From NCBI RefSeq assembly GCF_014897675.1, contig NZ_JABUXU010000006.1, positions 186,001 to 250,000 of the forward strand: a DNA stretch of 64,000 bases, read 5' to 3'. Positions within the stretch are counted from its first letter, which is position 1; every line of letters starts with the position of its first letter. A program made the position numbers and the translations under genes. Below are positions 1 through 8,961 of the stretch, piece after piece. The stretch comes from Advenella sp. FME57. GTDB lineage: Bacteria; Pseudomonadota; Gammaproteobacteria; Burkholderiales; Burkholderiaceae_B. Below the pieces are notes generated by a model that was not told the origin of the DNA, ran no database searches, and worked only from the letters and a program-made list of their open reading frames with translations.

Positions 1-271
1 CAGCGGCCAGCGCCACACCCTGGGCGTGGTTGCCCGAAGAAAACGCAATTACCCCCGCGCGCTGTTGCGCTTCGCTCAATGCCGCGATCGCATTGAATGC
101 GCCACGGAACTTGAAGGCGCCAATGCGCTGCAGGTTTTCACATTTGAAATACAAGCTGGCGTCCAGCTGCGCGTCAATGGTCCTGGAACGCAGAACGGGC
201 GTGCGGTGCGCGTAACCTTTGATACGTTCCGCTGCGGCAACGACATCAGTATAAGTGGGCAACGTCTGCAT
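1..271 (-). CDS. Threonine/serine dehydratase family protein, PLP fold type II (C-terminus cut by window edge)
   Basis: The first 90 residues are visible and the gene runs off the left edge. The sequence carries the PLP-lysine region FKFRGAFN and the cofactor phosphate-binding motif SSGNHAQG. Both are diagnostic of the threonine dehydratase / serine racemase / serine dehydratase family, which deaminates or racemises hydroxy-amino acids in the cytoplasm. The ATG is preceded by an AGGAG ribosome-binding site about 6 bases upstream. The gene is transcribed away from a DadA-like D-amino acid dehydrogenase, so a joint role in D-/hydroxy-amino acid catabolism is plausible but unproven. It is distinct from the full ilvA at 52.5 kb. 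Because the C-terminus is missing I cannot tell whether a regulatory ACT-like domain is present, or choose between dehydratase and racemase. Confidence 0.85.
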   Translation of the reverse strand, partial: MQTLPTYTDVVAAAERIKGYAHRTPVLRSRTIDAQLDASLYFKCENLQRIGAFKFRGAFNAIAALSEAQQRAGVIAFSSGNHAQGVALAA

Positions 272-404
272 AATGCTCCTGTTTCAGAAATGGTCCTGCC
301 GCGCAAAACGTCATGACCTTGCCGGTTTATCTCAATCAGCATATTCTACCCGCGTTTGAGTCGTTACAATGGACGCCATCATCAGGCCAGATCGAGAAGC
401 ATCC

Positions 405-1652
405 ATGTCCATGCAAAACAACTCAGTTGCCATTATCGGCGCCGGCATTGTCGGCTTGTGTACCGCGCACGCCCTCAGAAAGGCGGGATGGCAGGTAACT
501 GTATTTGACGCGCAGGACCCGGGATCACAATGCTCTTTCGGCAATGCCGGTGCCTTGTCCGAAGGATCTGTCGCGCCATTGGCCATGCCCGGTGTCATCA
601 GGCAGGCAGCCTCCATGCTGCTGGACAGCACCAGTGCGCTGCATGTCCCGCTGGCTTACCTGTTGCCGGCGATGCCCTGGTTTGTTCGATTTATCGGGGC
701 GTCACGGCCGGAACGCGTCCGGCAAATCGCAACCGCCCTTCATGATTTGCTAACGGAATCGGTGCGTCATCACACGGAACTGGCCCATGACATCGGCTGC
801 GCCCATTTGATAAAAACCACAGGCCAATTACACCTGTACCCGGACGCCAACAGCCGCGACAAGGACAAGGCGTCCTGGCAGCTCAAGGCCGACTTCGGAC
901 TGGCGATGCAGTCGGTGGACCGCGCTGCCATTGCCGAACTGGAACCGGCAGTCAGCGACACCTATCGCTGCGGCTGGTTTCTACCGGACGAAGGGTGGGT
1001 CAGCGACCCGTTCCAGTATTCGCAGGCCCTGGCCAGGGCGAACACAGACCTGGGCGTCGCATTTGTCAACGCAGGCATCAATAACCTGCGTCGCAGCAAT
1101 GATAAGTGGCATTTGTACAGTGGTGAACAATCATGGCAGGCCGATCATGTTGTCGTGTGTGCAGGAATGGGCTCGCGCGATCTGCTGGCGACACTGAACC
1201 GGTCGGTACCACTGGAAAGCCAGCGCGGCTACCACCTGCAGGCGCCGCATCCGGGTGTCACGTTATCGCGCATTGTGGTGCTGGCCGATCGCAAGATCTT
1301 CATGAATCCGATGCAGGGCCAATTGCGCATCGCCGGTACAGTTGAATTCGGCGGCACCGGCAAGCCGATGAACGAACAGCGCGCGCTACTGCTCAAGGAC
1401 CACGCGCAGGCAGGTCTGGACAACCTGGATACCAGCGGCTTTACCTCCTGGCTGGGCCATCGGCCCTGCCTGCCCGATTCTTTGCCGGTCATCGGCCCTG
1501 TCGCAGATTTGCCGGGTCTGTGGACTGGGTTCGGGCATGGCCATCTTGGGCTGACCGGCTCCATAAATACCGGCAGGCTGCTGGCGCGCGCCATGGCTGG
1601 CCAGGCGAGCGCCCATGAACTGACGCCGTTTGCGCTAAGCCGCTTTCGCTAA
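405..1652 (+). CDS. FAD-dependent D-amino acid dehydrogenase (DadA family)
   Basis: This 415-residue flavoprotein belongs to the DAO/DadA family, which oxidatively deaminates D-amino acids to 2-oxo acids and passes electrons to the respiratory chain at the inner membrane. The N-terminus has the dinucleotide-binding motif GAGIVG followed by the acidic end of strand 2 (VTVFDA). A C-terminal FAD-contacting segment reads WTGFGHGHLGLTGS. Length matches DadA (about 415-430). An in-frame ATG 36 bases upstream exists, but the chosen start is preceded by GAGAAG and aligns with the family. It stands alone and is divergent from a PLP-dependent dehydratase. The substrate could equally be a D-hydroxyproline-like amino acid, since family resemblance does not resolve this. 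Confidence 0.85.
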   Translation: MSMQNNSVAIIGAGIVGLCTAHALRKAGWQVTVFDAQDPGSQCSFGNAGALSEGSVAPLAMPGVIRQAASMLLDSTSALHVPLAYLLPAMPWFVRFIGASRPERVRQIATALHDLLTESVRHHTELAHDIGCAHLIKTTGQLHLYPDANSRDKDKASWQLKADFGLAMQSVDRAAIAELEPAVSDTYRCGWFLPDEGWVSDPFQYSQALARANTDLGVAFVNAGINNLRRSNDKWHLYSGEQSWQADHVVVCAGMGSRDLLATLNRSVPLESQRGYHLQAPHPGVTLSRIVVLADRKIFMNPMQGQLRIAGTVEFGGTGKPMNEQRALLLKDHAQAGLDNLDTSGFTSWLGHRPCLPDSLPVIGPVADLPGLWTGFGHGHLGLTGSINTGRLLARAMAGQASAHELTPFALSRFR

Positions 1653-1924
1653 GCCGTTTTCAGCAAGCAATTGTCGTCGTTTGCCGAGCAATCGTGTTTA
1701 TCACCCGTACCAGTGCATGCACAGCCGCTTTTACCCGCAACCGCGTGCACCTATGGGCGTGTGGGCCGATGGGTGTGTAGGCTTATAGGACTCTGACCCT
1801 ACGGGATATGGACGTATCGGCATACCGGCGTATAACGATCTGCCCCCCTCCGCAGCCGAAAATCTGCCACAGTTGCGTTGATGCGACGTCATGCCACGGC
1901 ACATCGCGTGGCAGGCATATCAGA

Positions 1925-2446
1925 TTACAGAGGCGTGCGGCGGGCCAACAGATCGAAGTAGGACCCTTCGATGAGTTGCGAACTGCGGATTCCCAATTGT
2001 TGCATCAATGATTCGGCTTGCTGCATGCCACGGGCTGTCGACTCTCCGGCTTCAAGCACAACCTCAAGCTCCATGAACTGGCCCAGCCCTTGCACGTGAT
2101 CAAGATGAACGCGCGTCCTGCCTACCATGTACAGCGTACGTCGCTTGATGACCCGACCGATAACGCTATAGGCCAGTGATAATACTTCTCTGAGTGATTC
2201 AGGCGTCGCTGTTTCAGACAACATATAGAATGATTCTTTCGGCCCCGCCGCATCCGGGCGCCGATAAAAAATAAGCTGTCCTGTCCCATCTGCGAATTCC
2301 CTGAGTTTTAGCCGACCCTCATCGCACTTGAAAAACGTATCATCCTGGAAAATTTCGCAAGGTGCTTCGGTTGCAATCGTGGCCGCCTGTTGCGCCAGGT
2401 CGCTGATACTCGCGATACGCGCCTTGATTTCGATATTTCTCGCCAT
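1925..2446 (-). CDS. CYTH domain protein (class IV adenylate cyclase / triphosphatase fold)
   Basis: This 173-residue protein starts with ARNIEIKAR, the ExExK-type signature strand of CYTH triphosphate tunnel enzymes. It has later charged strands (RLKLREF, IFYRRPD, RTRVHLDHV, FMELEVVL) that would line the tunnel. Known members hydrolyse or cyclise nucleoside or thiamine triphosphates in the cytoplasm. No CHAD domain follows, so this is the short form often annotated as a class IV adenylate cyclase. I prefer the ATG at MARN over one seven codons upstream because the family begins just before the ExExK strand. There is no operon partner: the flanking genes are a D-amino acid dehydrogenase on the other strand and a Bug receptor. 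Activity cannot be deduced from sequence alone. Confidence 0.8.
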   Translation of the reverse strand: MARNIEIKARIASISDLAQQAATIATEAPCEIFQDDTFFKCDEGRLKLREFADGTGQLIFYRRPDAAGPKESFYMLSETATPESLREVLSLAYSVIGRVIKRRTLYMVGRTRVHLDHVQGLGQFMELEVVLEAGESTARGMQQAESLMQQLGIRSSQLIEGSYFDLLARRTPL

Positions 2447-2641
2447 TTTGCCATCTCGTACATGCATGTTTGCTGCAGCAGTACGACCATATTGCCGTAC
2501 TGGCGCATCGGTGGGCCATTATAGCCGCACCCATCCTAGTTCGAGCTGGCGCCCGGCTGATCACCGTCGCGCAAACTGACCGTTAAAACCCGCATAGCCA
2601 CAATCACCTTTATTGCCAGTCACCTATATTGGTAATCGCCC

Positions 2642-3622
2642 CTATTGATTCGTCTTGATATTTTCCGCCTTGATCAGATCAGCCCATTTTTTGGTGTCCT
2701 GATCAATCAGTGAGGAAAATTGTGCCGGTTCCAGATCATCCGTGTCCAGCCCGGAGGTTTTCACGTATTGCATGACCGCGGGTGTTTTCATGACCGCGCG
2801 ATAAGCCAGGTTCAGTTCCTTTATTTTCTCGTCAGGCGTGCCGGCCGGTGCAAAAACACCATACCAGTTGGTCGCATGAACATTTTTGATGCCCAGTTCG
2901 TCAAAAGTAGGAACCTGCGGCAACGCTGCAGATCGCTTGTCCGACGCCACGCCGATCGGCACCAGGCTACCCTGCTTGATGTGCTGCACCAGGCCCGACA
3001 CATCGCCAAAGAAGCCATCAACCTGTCCGCCTATGGTCGCGGTAATCGCCGGCGCTGCGCCACCAAAGGGCACAATCAGCGTATTGGCCTGGGTGGCAAT
3101 GCGAAACTGGGCAATCGCCATATGAGGCATGCTGCCCACCCCGGACGTGGACAGCGAGATACCGTCGGGATTGGTCCTGGCCTTTTCGAGCAACTCTTTC
3201 ACACTTGTAATACCGCTTTTTTTGGACACGACCAGCACTTCGGGTGTGGAAACAAGCAGTGCTACCGGTTGCAGATCCTTTGCCGGATCATAGATCAGCT
3301 TTTTGTAGAGCGCCGGATTGACAGCAATCGCACCGGTGGAGCTTAGAAACAGCGTATTGCCATCGGGTTTTGCACGAGTGACCGTACTGGCGGCAATGGC
3401 GCCATTGCCGCCCGGTTTATTTTCCACCACCACTGCTTTCTTAAGCTGACTCTCGAGCTCCTTTCCCGTGACCCGGGCCAGCGTATCGCCGGGACCGCCG
3501 GCAGGAAAGGCCACCACGACACTGACTGGAGATGCAGCCGGGACATTCTGGCTGACAGCAAGGCCCAGAACAGCAGCAAATGGCATCACGTATTTAATAT
3601 ATTTTTTTCCGAATCCGGACAT
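2642..3622 (-). CDS. Bug/TctC family periplasmic solute receptor
   Basis: This is a 326-residue tripartite tricarboxylate transporter receptor. It has a basic, hydrophobic N-terminal signal peptide ending near VPAAS, the family motif VVVAFPAGGPGDTLAR, and the second ligand-loop signature VENKPGGNGAIAA followed by AKPDGNTL. It binds a small carboxylated solute in the periplasm. The start is fixed by a strong AAGGAGGAA Shine-Dalgarno. It is the last gene of an SDR / SMP-30 / Bug operon, so its ligand is probably the sugar acid, lactone or related compound processed by those enzymes. No TctA or TctB membrane subunit is in the window, so it must share a transporter encoded elsewhere or act as a sensor. 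Confidence 0.93.
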   Translation of the reverse strand: MSGFGKKYIKYVMPFAAVLGLAVSQNVPAASPVSVVVAFPAGGPGDTLARVTGKELESQLKKAVVVENKPGGNGAIAASTVTRAKPDGNTLFLSSTGAIAVNPALYKKLIYDPAKDLQPVALLVSTPEVLVVSKKSGITSVKELLEKARTNPDGISLSTSGVGSMPHMAIAQFRIATQANTLIVPFGGAAPAITATIGGQVDGFFGDVSGLVQHIKQGSLVPIGVASDKRSAALPQVPTFDELGIKNVHATNWYGVFAPAGTPDEKIKELNLAYRAVMKTPAVMQYVKTSGLDTDDLEPAQFSSLIDQDTKKWADLIKAENIKTNQ

Positions 3623-3640
3623 GTCTTCCTCCTTATGCCG

Positions 3641-4588
3641 TCAGGTACCCGCAATCCCTTGCGTATTGACGAACAGTGAATAAATGGACGTACAAGACGC
3701 CATGAACAGGCGATTTCTATGCAAACCGCCAAAACAAAGATTGGCGCACCGCTCGGGCAATGCAATGCGCCCCAGCAGTTCGCCTTGCGGGCTAAATACC
3801 CTGACTCCATCAAGGTCGGCAGTTCCCATTCCCCAGCCACACCACAAATTGCCATGGATATCCACCCGAAAGCCGTCCGGCGTCCCCTCACCGGCATCGA
3901 AAAGCACGCGCTGCCCAAGCAAACTGGTCCCGTCAGCATTCAGGTCAAAGACCAGCAAGTTACGGGGTTGGGCACGTGATTCGACCACGTACAATTGTGA
4001 TTCATCCGGAGAAAATGCCAGACCGTTAGGGCCATTGACAGCATCGGTCACCAGGGTCACTTGTCCATTAACAGGGTCAATGCGATAGACGGCTGCGGGC
4101 AGTTGCTGTTCTGCTTGTTCTCCCTGATAGTAGCCAACGATGCCAAACGGCGGATCGGTAAACCAGACCGAACCGTCTGACTTGATCACCACGTCATTGG
4201 GTGAATTCAGTCTCTTACCCTGATAGCTGTCCGCCAGCACAGTAATGCGGCCATCCGGCTCCGTGCGCGTCACCCGGCGCGACAGGTGCTCGCACGTGAT
4301 CAGGCGCCCCTGCCGGTCGCGGGTATTGCCATTGGCATAATTTGACGGGCTGCGAAACACCTGGCTCTGGCCGGTGCCGGCATCCCATCGCATGATGCGG
4401 TTGTTCGGTACATCACTCCATAGCAAACAGTTCCAGTCGCCAAACCACGCCGGCCCTTCGGCCCAGCGACTGCCACCTGCGAGCCGTTCGAGGGCAGCCA
4501 GAGGCAGCGTCAGCGCATGAAAGCGGGGATCCAAGGCAATCACTGCGGGATCCGGATAGCGGACGGGGGTCTCAGTCGCAGCGTGCAC
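3641..4588 (-). CDS. SMP-30/gluconolactonase family lactone hydrolase
   Basis: This 315-residue beta-propeller protein belongs to the SMP-30/LRE family, whose members hydrolyse sugar lactones with a divalent metal. Recognisable metal-site segments are WAEGPAW (Glu), LNSPNDVV (Asn), VNGPNGLAFS (Asn) and GTPDGFRVD (Asp), in the family order. There is no signal peptide, so it acts in the cytoplasm. It overlaps the end of the upstream SDR gene by 17 bases and precedes a Bug receptor by 18 bases, so the three are one transcription unit. The likely pathway is SDR oxidation of a sugar or alcohol to a lactone, which this enzyme opens. The actual sugar is not identifiable. Confidence 0.9.
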   Translation of the reverse strand: MHAATETPVRYPDPAVIALDPRFHALTLPLAALERLAGGSRWAEGPAWFGDWNCLLWSDVPNNRIMRWDAGTGQSQVFRSPSNYANGNTRDRQGRLITCEHLSRRVTRTEPDGRITVLADSYQGKRLNSPNDVVIKSDGSVWFTDPPFGIVGYYQGEQAEQQLPAAVYRIDPVNGQVTLVTDAVNGPNGLAFSPDESQLYVVESRAQPRNLLVFDLNADGTSLLGQRVLFDAGEGTPDGFRVDIHGNLWCGWGMGTADLDGVRVFSPQGELLGRIALPERCANLCFGGLHRNRLFMASCTSIYSLFVNTQGIAGT

Positions 4589-5369
4589 TCATGCCTCCGT
4601 CCACAACAATTTCGGTGCCCGTGATAAAGCGCGCTTCATCGGAAGCCAGAAAAAGCGCGGCATTGGCCGTATCAATGCCATCGCCCATGAATGGCAGCGG
4701 AATACGCGCCTGGCGCTGCGCAAGCAGCGTGCTTACATCGCCGCCTGCGCGTTGTCCTGCCAGACGCGTTTCTACCATTGGTGTGTGCATCTGGCCCGGA
4801 ACCACGGTATTGCACCGTATATTGCGCTTGGCATATTCCACCGCCACGACGCGGGACAATTGGATAATGCCGGCCTTGGCGCTGGCATACCCAACCTGCG
4901 CCGAACCGGTCCAGCGGATGCCCGATGTGGACGAGATATTGACAATGGCCCCTGCACCCTGTTGTTCCATAATGGGCAACACATACTTGCAGCCCAGAAA
5001 TACACTTTTCAGATTGAAATCAAGCTGGCTGTCCCATGTCTGCTCATCCAGGGCAACCGGGCCACCCTTTTTCGACCCCCCGACATTGTTGACAAGAATA
5101 TCGACACGTCCAAAGGCCTCCTGGCAGGCACGCACCATCTGATCAACAGCATCCGCCGAGGTGACATCTGCGGTCCAGGTACGGATTGTGCCGTTTACTT
5201 CATTGACCTTGGCTACGGTTTCATTTAACGCATCGGGGTTCATGTCCACGGCAAAAACATGCGCACCCTCGCTGGCAAACCGCCAGGCAATCGCCCGACC
5301 GTTACCCCAACCCGGCCCGACGCTGCCGGCACCGGTCACAATCGCTACTTTGTTTTCCAGGCGTCTCAT
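4572..5369 (-). CDS. Short-chain dehydrogenase/reductase (SDR)
   Basis: This 265-residue classical SDR has the nucleotide-binding TGAGSVGPGWGNG loop. The loop is longer than the usual TGxxxGIG. It also has the NNVG structural motif, the active-site Ser in NISSTSG, and the YASAK catalytic Tyr/Lys pair. An acidic residue after strand 2 (AVDMN) favours NAD(H). The C-terminus GTEIVVDGGMSA is typical of the family. It is the first gene of the operon with the SMP-30 lactonase and Bug receptor, and its promoter region faces a LysR gene. That layout suggests oxidation of a sugar or hydroxy compound induced through the LysR protein. Substrate unknown. Confidence 0.92.
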   Translation of the reverse strand: MRRLENKVAIVTGAGSVGPGWGNGRAIAWRFASEGAHVFAVDMNPDALNETVAKVNEVNGTIRTWTADVTSADAVDQMVRACQEAFGRVDILVNNVGGSKKGGPVALDEQTWDSQLDFNLKSVFLGCKYVLPIMEQQGAGAIVNISSTSGIRWTGSAQVGYASAKAGIIQLSRVVAVEYAKRNIRCNTVVPGQMHTPMVETRLAGQRAGGDVSTLLAQRQARIPLPFMGDGIDTANAALFLASDEARFITGTEIVVDGGMSARCD

Positions 5370-5451
5370 CGCTCGCTGTCCCCTGTAATTGTCTAATCAC
5401 AGCCATGATGCGCGAGGCCCTGCGAATCATCAAGACCCGCCTTGCGACTTC

Positions 5452-5474
5452 TGATATCGAAAAAACGTATATCA
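5452..5474. promoter_or_regulatory. Candidate LysR-type operator (T-N11-A box)
   Basis: Perfect 6-base inverted arms TGATAT and ATATCA flank an 11-base A-rich spacer, the classic LysR-box geometry. It lies directly upstream of the LysR start codon, in the gap shared with the divergent SDR operon. The position suits autorepression and divergent activation. This is inferred from geometry only. Confidence 0.45.
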
Positions 5475-5481
5475 TTGCCAC

Positions 5482-6387
5482 ATGGATCTCAAACAGCTTC
5501 AGTATTTCATTGTGATTGCCGAACAGCGCAGCTTTTCCCGCGCTGCGGACATGCTCGATCTGTCGCAACCGTCACTAAGCCGGCAGATCCAGTTGCTGGA
5601 GGCCGAGCTTGGACAGCATTTGCTGGTTCGGACGGGCCGCGGCGTGGAACTGACTGAAGCCGGTACCCGCCTGCTGGGGCATGCCCGAACCCTGCACCAT
5701 CTGGCCACGCAGGCAAAGCAGGATCTGATTAATTTTCGTTCTTCTGCCCCGGGCCGGGTGCGACTGGGCATTCCGCCGCGCGTTGCGCGACGGCTGGCGC
5801 CCAATATCATGCAGCAGTTCCGCGCGCAATTTCCCGCCTCATCCATTACGCTGGCGGAAGGCCTGAGCGCCCAGTTACGTGACTGGCTGCTCAAGGACAA
5901 GGTTGACCTGGCCCTGCTATACGAACCCGCGCCGTCTTCACTGATGCAGGTGGAGTCGCTGTACCGGGAAGAGCTGGTACTGGCCCACGCACATGCGGGC
6001 GGATCGACCCTGCCGGCATCGATTGCCGTCGCCGATCTGGATAAATATCCGCTGGTGTTGCCCAGCGCACCCAATACCATTCGTGCGCTGGTTGAACACA
6101 CGTGCAGAGAGTGCAATGTGCAATTGAATGTCGTGGCTGAAGTGGACGTCGTGCAGACGATTGTTGAAACCCTGAGCTATTCGCATGAGCCGGTGTTTAC
6201 GATCATCCCGCGTTCTGCTCTGGGCGATATTCCCGGCCCCACGCGCTTAAGTTGCGCGCCTATTGTGGAGCCTGCCATTCGCAATAATCTTACCCTGGCC
6301 ATCGCGACCGCCGGCGCGCAATCGCAGCTGGTGCTTGCGGTTGCGCAAATTATTCGTGGCATTGACATGAACAGCCATATGGGCTGA
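5482..6387 (+). CDS. LysR-family transcriptional regulator
   Basis: This 301-residue LTTR has an N-terminal winged helix-turn-helix (MDLKQLQYFIVIAEQRSFSRAADML..., residues 1-60, with LSQPSLSRQI as the recognition helix region). A linker and periplasmic-binding-protein-like effector domain (about 90-295) follow. It is divergently oriented to the SDR/lactonase/Bug operon, the usual arrangement for an LTTR controlling its neighbour in response to a pathway intermediate. A T-N11-A inverted repeat lies just before its start. The effector-domain sequence does not let me name the inducer. Confidence 0.93.
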   Translation: MDLKQLQYFIVIAEQRSFSRAADMLDLSQPSLSRQIQLLEAELGQHLLVRTGRGVELTEAGTRLLGHARTLHHLATQAKQDLINFRSSAPGRVRLGIPPRVARRLAPNIMQQFRAQFPASSITLAEGLSAQLRDWLLKDKVDLALLYEPAPSSLMQVESLYREELVLAHAHAGGSTLPASIAVADLDKYPLVLPSAPNTIRALVEHTCRECNVQLNVVAEVDVVQTIVETLSYSHEPVFTIIPRSALGDIPGPTRLSCAPIVEPAIRNNLTLAIATAGAQSQLVLAVAQIIRGIDMNSHMG

Positions 6388-6542
6388 ACCACCGCGGGGA
6401 GGGGGCAAACACAAGTCGTGTAAGTGGGGTAAGTCGTATAAGGCCTATTAGCCCGATAAGCTCATAAACCGTATCACCCATCCAGGCCATATAAGCTGAC
6501 CGCCACACACCCACCCCGCCACCGCGTCTGATGGCAAACGTG

Positions 6543-7889
6543 CTATCCGCGCATGGTCACAAACTCTTCGGCCGCCGTCGGATGAATGCCAATGGTCGCG
6601 TCAAAGTCTGCCTTGGTTGCGCCCATTCGAATAGCAACAGCAAACCCCTGCACAATTTCGCCTGCGTCGTCGCCCGCCATATGCAAACCTACCACCCGGT
6701 CGGATTTTTTATCGACAATCAGTTTCATCATCATTCTGGCGGTGCTGCCGCTGAGCGTATGTTTTAAGGGGCGAAAATCCGAACGATAGATGGTGACTTC
6801 GCCATACATCTCGCGCGCTTCGTGCTCACTGTAGCCTACCGTGCCCACGTTTGGATGGGTGAAAATTGCGGTTGGAATAAATTCATAACTCATGCGACGC
6901 GCACCCTTGCCGAACAAATGATCCACCAGCACCATGGCTTCGCCCAGTGCAACCGGCGTGAGCTGAATCCGGTCGGTCACATCGCCCAGGGCATAAATGG
7001 AAGGGGCCGATGTACGATAGTTTTCGTCAATCTGAATGGCGCCATTGTGATTGACCTGTACGCCGGCAGACTCAAGATTGAGCTTTTGCACATTGGGCGC
7101 TCGACCTGTCGCATACAGCACCTGATCGGCCTGCAGCGTCGTGCCGTCATTCAATTTCACTGAAAGAACTTCACCCACCTTGTCGATCCCGTCCACTTTG
7201 GTTTCAAAGTGAAAATGCACGCCGGCTTTTTCCATTTCCTTTGCGGTGAACGCACAGATTTCTTCATCAAAGCCGCGCAGAATGCGATCGCGACGAATCA
7301 CGATATGCACTTCGGCCCCCAGACCGTTGAAGATCGACGCAAACTCACATGCGATATAGCCGGCGCCGACCACGACCAGCCGTTTGGGAAATTGCGGGAC
7401 ATCGAAAATGTCATTTGAGGTAATCACATGTTCGCGCCCGGGGAACTCTGGCACGACGGGCCAGCCGCCGGTCGCAATCAAAATGTGCTTTGCAGTGTAG
7501 GTCTTGCCGTCGTCCATGCGAACGGTATTGGGTCCGGCCAATTCGGCCCAGCCGGTCAGCAGCGTTACGCCGGCGTTGGTGATCAGCGAGTGATAAATGC
7601 CGTTCAGGCGGGAGATCTCCGTGGCCCGGTTGGTTTTCAGGACCGACCAGTCCAGCTCGGCCTCGCCAACCTGCCAGCCAAACCCACGCGCCTCTTCAAA
7701 AGCCTCATGGTAATGCGCAGCATAACTGTAGAGTTTCTTGGGAATGCAGCCGACATTGACACATGTTCCGCCCAGATCGGATCCTTCTGCCACCGCCACC
7801 CGGGCGCCGGCCTGTGCTGCCATGCGCGAGGCGCGTACCCCGCCGCTGCCGCCGCCGATTACAAAAAAATCATAGTCGAAACTTTCCAT
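6543..7889 (-). CDS. gor: Glutathione-disulfide reductase
   Basis: This 448-residue class I pyridine-nucleotide disulfide oxidoreductase has the FAD-binding motif GGGSGG near residue 13, the redox-active dithiol GGTCVNVGCIPKK (Cys43/Cys48), and a central NADPH-binding domain (VVGAGYIACEFA). Its C-terminal dimerisation domain ends in the catalytic GIHPTAAEE. It reduces glutathione disulfide with NADPH in the cytoplasm. A longer reading frame extends upstream, but the start at MESFDYDFF aligns with the family. The gene is divergent from an aspartate-racemase-family gene. Its presence shows a glutathione economy, relevant to the GsiABCD-type importer at 11.7-17.1 kb. Confidence 0.96.
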   Translation of the reverse strand: MESFDYDFFVIGGGSGGVRASRMAAQAGARVAVAEGSDLGGTCVNVGCIPKKLYSYAAHYHEAFEEARGFGWQVGEAELDWSVLKTNRATEISRLNGIYHSLITNAGVTLLTGWAELAGPNTVRMDDGKTYTAKHILIATGGWPVVPEFPGREHVITSNDIFDVPQFPKRLVVVGAGYIACEFASIFNGLGAEVHIVIRRDRILRGFDEEICAFTAKEMEKAGVHFHFETKVDGIDKVGEVLSVKLNDGTTLQADQVLYATGRAPNVQKLNLESAGVQVNHNGAIQIDENYRTSAPSIYALGDVTDRIQLTPVALGEAMVLVDHLFGKGARRMSYEFIPTAIFTHPNVGTVGYSEHEAREMYGEVTIYRSDFRPLKHTLSGSTARMMMKLIVDKKSDRVVGLHMAGDDAGEIVQGFAVAIRMGATKADFDATIGIHPTAAEEFVTMRG

Positions 7890-8101
7890 GCTGACTCCAA
7901 GTTCAAAATGCGCAATATTGTCGGGCCGCCATGCCAACTGCCATCGAAAGCCGGACAAGGCTCCTGCGGCGGCACTGCGACTGCCAAGCAGGAATGCCAC
8001 CGGCAGCCACATCGCTTTGGCCCCGCCTGATTGTAACCTCACCGCCACGGCAAGAGATGCAAAACCCTGCCCGCGAGTGCGTTGCCGGCCAGCCCCGGCC
8101 G

Positions 8102-8107
8102 TATAAT
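8102..8107 (+). promoter_or_regulatory. Candidate -10 element for the aspartate racemase gene
   Basis: A perfect TATAAT lies 24 bases before the ATG of the racemase-family gene. A TTGCCG upstream is only 14 bases away, shorter than ideal, so the -35 assignment is unsure. Confidence 0.35.
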
Positions 8108-8131
8108 TATCACTTACGGAGATTTATATTC

Positions 8132-8959
8132 ATGTCATTGCCTCATACAAACACGTTCTCGTCTTCCCTGACTGCGGCGCCACCGGTCTGGCCCGTGCTC
8201 GGCGTCCTGGGTGGCATGGGGCCGCTTGCCGGCGCCACGTTTGCCGCCAGGCTTGTGCAACTGACTCCTGTGACGGCAGACCAGGCGCATATCCCGGTGC
8301 TGTTGCGCAATGATCCGCGGATTCCCGACCGCAGCGCGGCCCAGCTGGCCGGCGGACCAAGCCCGCTGCCGGCCATGCGTGAAGGGATGCAGGACTTGCA
8401 GCGCTGGGGCGCGCAATACATTGCCATCCCGTGCAACACGGCGCATTTGTGGTTTGAGCAGTTGCGCGACAGCGTACAGGTGCCGGTTCTGCACATTGTC
8501 GAATCGGTAATTCAGGACTTGCAACGCAATGGCATCTTTGAAGGTCCGGTGGGCATCATGGGCACCCCGGCGACGATGCAATTGGGGCTGTACCAGGACG
8601 CCCTGCGCGCGGCCGGATATGAGCCCTTCACCGGCAACGACAATAGCATTCGTGATTGGTCCGTGCAGGCTATCGCTGCAGTCAAATCCAACCAGAACGA
8701 GCAGGCCTTTGCACCCGCGGCGGCCGCCGTCAATCGACTTGCCCAAATGGGGGCACGGGCCGTCATTCTGGGTTGTACGGAATTGCCGCTGGCCATCCCG
8801 CCCTCGCGTCGGGACGCGTTTCCCGTCGTGATATCGGATTCGATTGATGCCCTGGCGCGTGCGGTGCTAGAGACCTTTTCACATCAGACCTTTTCGCATC
8901 ATGCGCACGCGAGCGACGGTGCCGATCTTCCCGCAGCAGCGGCCGCAAAACCGGAGTAG
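8132..8959 (+). CDS. Aspartate/glutamate racemase family protein
   Basis: This 275-residue PLP-independent racemase has the two catalytic cysteines of the family in PCNTAH (Cys101) and GCTELP (Cys215), plus the N-terminal GVLGGMGPLAG motif typical of aspartate racemases (YgeA type). It interconverts L- and D-Asp or Glu, or a related amino acid. The start is set by CGGAG before the ATG. The C-terminal 20 residues are His/Ala-rich and probably disordered. It is followed after two bases by a glyoxalase-like gene. The convergently transcribed neighbour is a D-aminopeptidase, so a D-aspartate source from peptides is a reasonable but untested link. Confidence 0.9.
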   Translation: MSLPHTNTFSSSLTAAPPVWPVLGVLGGMGPLAGATFAARLVQLTPVTADQAHIPVLLRNDPRIPDRSAAQLAGGPSPLPAMREGMQDLQRWGAQYIAIPCNTAHLWFEQLRDSVQVPVLHIVESVIQDLQRNGIFEGPVGIMGTPATMQLGLYQDALRAAGYEPFTGNDNSIRDWSVQAIAAVKSNQNEQAFAPAAAAVNRLAQMGARAVILGCTELPLAIPPSRRDAFPVVISDSIDALARAVLETFSHQTFSHHAHASDGADLPAAAAAKPE

Positions 8960-8961
8960 CC

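Noticed and set aside
1653-1924. GT-rich stretch after the DadA-like gene that looks repetitive
   Set aside because: Short similar words occur but I could not define a consistent repeat unit or a stem, so nothing is called there.
6388-6542. Repeated GTAAGT/GTCGTATAAG words between the LysR and gor genes
   Set aside because: The repeats are imperfect and irregular, and no stable hairpin with a T-run is visible between these convergent genes.
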